NCBI GenBank assembly: GCA_964628685.1
Contig: CAZVNM010000004.1
Coordinates: forward strand, 124,001 to 188,000
Length of the DNA: 64,000 bases
From: CALMEC01 sp964628685
GTDB lineage: Bacteria; Actinomycetota; Thermoleophilia; Miltoncostaeales; Miltoncostaeaceae
Reading direction: 5' to 3'
Part shown: positions 61,916 through 64,000 of the stretch, piece after piece
Numbering within the stretch: position 1 is the stretch's first letter
Layout of the letters: every line of letters starts with the position of its first letter
Program-made: the position numbers and the translations under genes
The notes under the pieces: model-generated
The model's input: the letters and a program-made list of their open reading frames with translations, nothing else
What the model was told of the DNA's origin: nothing
The model's database searches: none

Positions 61916-63019
61916 ATGGCTTCACCACTCGAGCGGCTCTCCGAGCTCGGCCAGAGCGTCTGGGTCGACAATCTCTCGCGCACCCTCGTCGAGGGCGGCG
62001 GCCTGCAACGGCTGATGGACGAGGACGCCGTGGTGGGCGTCACGTCCAACCCCACGATCTTCCAGAAGGCCATGGCCGAAGGGGCGGCCTACGACGACCA
62101 GATGCGCGAGGTGCTCCAGGAGACGGATGATCCCAAGGAGGTCTTCCTCCGGTTGGCCGTGAAGGACATCGCGGACGCATGCGCGATCCTGCGTCCGGTC
62201 TGGGACCGCACCGAGGGCCGCGACGGGTATGTCTCGATCGAGGTCCACCCCGGCCTCGCCGGCGAGAGCCAGGCGACGATCGACGAGGCCATGCGACTGC
62301 ACGCCGAGGTCGACACGCCGAACGTCCTCGTCAAGATCCCGGCCACCAGGGCGGGCCTGGTCGCGATCGAGGAGGTCATCGCCCGCGGGAAGTCGGTCAA
62401 CGTCACCCTCATCTTCTCGCTGCAGCGCTACCGCGAGGTCGCCGAGGCCTACATCGCGGGGCTCGAGCGGCTGGTGGAGGACGGCGGCGATCCGTCCACC
62501 GTGCACAGCGTCGCGAGCTTCTTCGTCTCACGCGTGGACAGCGAGACCGACAAACGCCTGGATGCGATCGGCGGTCACGACGACCTGAAGGGGAAGCTGG
62601 CCATCGCCAACGCCAAGCTGGCCTACGAGGCCTACGGCGAGATCTTCAGCGGACCGCGCTGGGAGGCGCTCGCCGAGCGGGGCGCCACACCGCAGCGGTG
62701 CCTGTGGGCGTCCACCTCGACCAAGAACCCGGAGTACCCGGACACGCTCTACGTGACGAGCCTCATCGGCCCCGACACGGTCAACACGATGCCCGAGGAG
62801 ACCATCGAGGCCTTCCAGGACCACGGTGAGCCCGTCGCGGACACGCTCACCGCCGGGCTGGACGAGGCGCATGCGCTCTTCCGGAAGCTGAAGGCGGCGG
62901 GCGTCGACTACGACGACGTCACCGAGACGCTCGAGGTGGAGGGCGTCCAGAAGTTCGAGCAGTCATTCGACGACCTCATCGCGGGGATCGTGGAGCGGAT
63001 GCAGACCGTCCGCGCATGA
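61916..63019 (+). CDS. tal: Transaldolase
   Basis: A 367 aa pentose-phosphate enzyme. The N-terminal SVWVDNLSRTLVEGGGLQRL and GVTSNPTIFQKAM, the Schiff-base lysine in NVLVKIPAT, NVTLIFSLQRYREV and ASFFVSRVDSETDK are all typical of the long actinobacterial type (TalB-like). The ATG at 61916 has GGAAGGA upstream. It overlaps the next gene by 4 bp. Confidence 0.95.
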   Translation: MASPLERLSELGQSVWVDNLSRTLVEGGGLQRLMDEDAVVGVTSNPTIFQKAMAEGAAYDDQMREVLQETDDPKEVFLRLAVKDIADACAILRPVWDRTEGRDGYVSIEVHPGLAGESQATIDEAMRLHAEVDTPNVLVKIPATRAGLVAIEEVIARGKSVNVTLIFSLQRYREVAEAYIAGLERLVEDGGDPSTVHSVASFFVSRVDSETDKRLDAIGGHDDLKGKLAIANAKLAYEAYGEIFSGPRWEALAERGATPQRCLWASTSTKNPEYPDTLYVTSLIGPDTVNTMPEETIEAFQDHGEPVADTLTAGLDEAHALFRKLKAAGVDYDDVTETLEVEGVQKFEQSFDDLIAGIVERMQTVRA

Positions 63020-63696
63020 GCGAACCCGAACGCACCACGATCTACTCGGCCGACGGCACACCCCTCATCGCCGACCTCGCGTGGGTGGACGAGGGGCTGC
63101 CCGGCATCGCCGTCGTCCACGGCCTGGACAGCACGCGGGTGAACCACCGTGACTTCATGGAGCGGCTGAACGAGGCCGGCATGAACGCGGTGGCGGTCGA
63201 CCTGCGCGGTCACGGCGAGAGCGAGGGGCGGGTCGGTCCGGGCCTGGTTGACGACGTCCTGGCCGCGCTCGATCTGTTGGCCGAGCGCGGCGCCGGCCCC
63301 CTCGGCCTGCGCGGCTCGTCCATGGGCGGTCTCCTGGCACTGCACGCCGCGGCCCACCATCCCAGCGTGCGCGCGGTGGTGGCGATCTGCCCCGCCAACC
63401 ACGTGGCCCTCGCCGACCGGCGACCGGATCTGGAGTGCGCACGCCAGATGGATCCGCAGCCGATCGTCGCCGGAGACGACGGCATCGCCCGCGGGTACTG
63501 GCATGCCCGCGGCGACGAGGTCATCCCGTGGGAGTGGTCGTCGACGCTGTACGAGGCCTCGAGCGAACCGCGCAGCCTGCACCTCATCGACGGCGGCGAC
63601 CACCGCTCCCTGCAGCACGACCCCGCGGTGCAGGCGGACACGGTGGCCTTCCTGACCGAGCACCTCGACATGCATGACCGGACCGCCACGGTCTGA
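63016..63696 (+). CDS. Alpha/beta hydrolase
   Basis: A 226 aa hydrolase. The oxyanion/early strand PGIAVVHGLDSTRVNH, VDLRGHGESEG and the nucleophile elbow GLRGSSMGGLLAL (S at G-S-S-M-G) are present; the catalytic His is probably in DGGDHRSL. It resembles acyl or carboxyl esterases (and monoglyceride lipase-like enzymes), substrate unknown. Translation is coupled to tal (ATGA). Confidence 0.85.
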   Translation: MSEPERTTIYSADGTPLIADLAWVDEGLPGIAVVHGLDSTRVNHRDFMERLNEAGMNAVAVDLRGHGESEGRVGPGLVDDVLAALDLLAERGAGPLGLRGSSMGGLLALHAAAHHPSVRAVVAICPANHVALADRRPDLECARQMDPQPIVAGDDGIARGYWHARGDEVIPWEWSSTLYEASSEPRSLHLIDGGDHRSLQHDPAVQADTVAFLTEHLDMHDRTATV

Positions 63697-63699
63697 CGG

Positions 63700-64000
63700 T
63701 CAACCGGTCCCGGACGGGTCGCCCGCATCCCGACGCGGCTGCGGATGGGTGAAGACCCCTGTGAGGAACCCGGGCAGGGGTCGCGTGGTCATCACCACCA
63801 GCATCCGCCCGGCGCGGGTCATCGCCATGTAGAGACGCCGCGCGTCATCCTCGACGTCCTGTGACGTGCCGTCCTCGATGGCCCCCAGCAGACGTTCGAC
63901 GCCCAGCAGGAAGACGACCGGGGCCTCGAGCCCCGTGGCGGTCGCCAGGTTCGCCAAGCGCAGCCGGTCGGCACCGTCACCGGCCGGAGGTGTGCGCTTC
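63700..64000 (-). CDS. UvrD/Rep-family helicase, C-terminal end (partial)
   Basis: Only the last ~99 residues are in the window; the gene enters from the right edge. LANLATATGLEAPVVFLLGVERLL and DDARRLYMAMTRAGRMLVVMTT correspond to helicase motifs V and VI (usual form KGLEF-PVVFL and RRLLYVAMTRA). A short hydrophilic tail (PQPRRDAGDPSGTG) ends at 63700. It belongs to superfamily 1 DNA helicases; the subtype cannot be told from this part. Confidence 0.82.
   Translation of the reverse strand, partial: KRTPPAGDGADRLRLANLATATGLEAPVVFLLGVERLLGAIEDGTSQDVEDDARRLYMAMTRAGRMLVVMTTRPLPGFLTGVFTHPQPRRDAGDPSGTG

Noticed and set aside
1..64000. Insertion sequences, prophage, tRNA or rRNA genes
   Set aside because: No transposase, integrase or phage structural gene, no terminal inverted repeats bounding genes, and no tRNA-like cloverleaf was recognised by eye in the gaps. 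A tRNA scan would settle the last point.

Overview
The window is about 70% G+C, uses GTG starts freely and is packed with 1-8 bp stop/start overlaps. It carries a monoderm cell-wall cluster (meso-diaminopimelate-type MurE, no outer-membrane secretin beside the Tad pilus genes). Together this points to a high-GC actinobacterium, possibly a deep branch such as Thermoleophilia. That placement is inferred from gene content and style; no rRNA or other definitive marker is present.

Layout. 1-5.1 kb: dnaG flanked on both sides by 83-84 bp tandem repeats, two poorly known genes, a block of phased palindromes and a frameshifted endonuclease III gene. 5.2-10 kb: a geranylgeranyl-reductase-type oxidoreductase, a solitary N6-adenine DNA methylase and gcvT-gcvH. 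10.1-14.5 kb: two tandem PAS-PAS-GGDEF-EAL genes of the same length (714 aa) that share an identical 363 bp tail. 14.6-29.3 kb: the division and cell-wall (dcw) cluster on the minus strand, transcribed mraZ-rsmH-ftsL-ftsI-murE-murF-mraY-murD-ftsW-murG-murC-ftsQ-ftsZ, with a MraZ-box array in front. Divergent from mraZ, at 29.4-30.6 kb, a LexA-type box overlaps a good promoter for a small two-helix membrane protein and a metallophosphoesterase: a candidate DNA-damage-induced division checkpoint.

30.8-31.85 kb is a gene-free array of GTTCAATTGAAC-type palindromes ending in a nine-unit, 22 bp-period tract. 32-37 kb holds a split short-chain dehydrogenase, arsenate reductase, an ArsR-phosphatase fusion with its operator, AEC and BASS-type carriers and a methyltransferase. 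37-44.4 kb is a Tad/Flp pilus locus with its own response regulator and kinase and a Flp-like pilin with a proline-rich tail. 44.5-49 kb carries two unknown small genes, glpX, a VapBC pair, a YgjP-type peptidase and a GyrI-like protein. 48.6-52.3 kb is hom-lysA-thrB, making threonine precursors and lysine from aspartate. 52.6-64 kb has a cation efflux protein, a membrane metallopeptidase, two paralogous ECF sigma/membrane-partner loci flanking mgtE (one visibly damaged by an internal deletion), ilvA, transaldolase, an alpha/beta hydrolase and the 3' end of a UvrD-type helicase.

The least explained feature is the family of GTTCAATTGAAC dyads. They occur in pairs, triplets or longer runs almost always 21-23 bp apart (two helical turns), at four or more intergenic places, often with 83-84 bp between groups. 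They look like cooperative binding sites for an unidentified protein.
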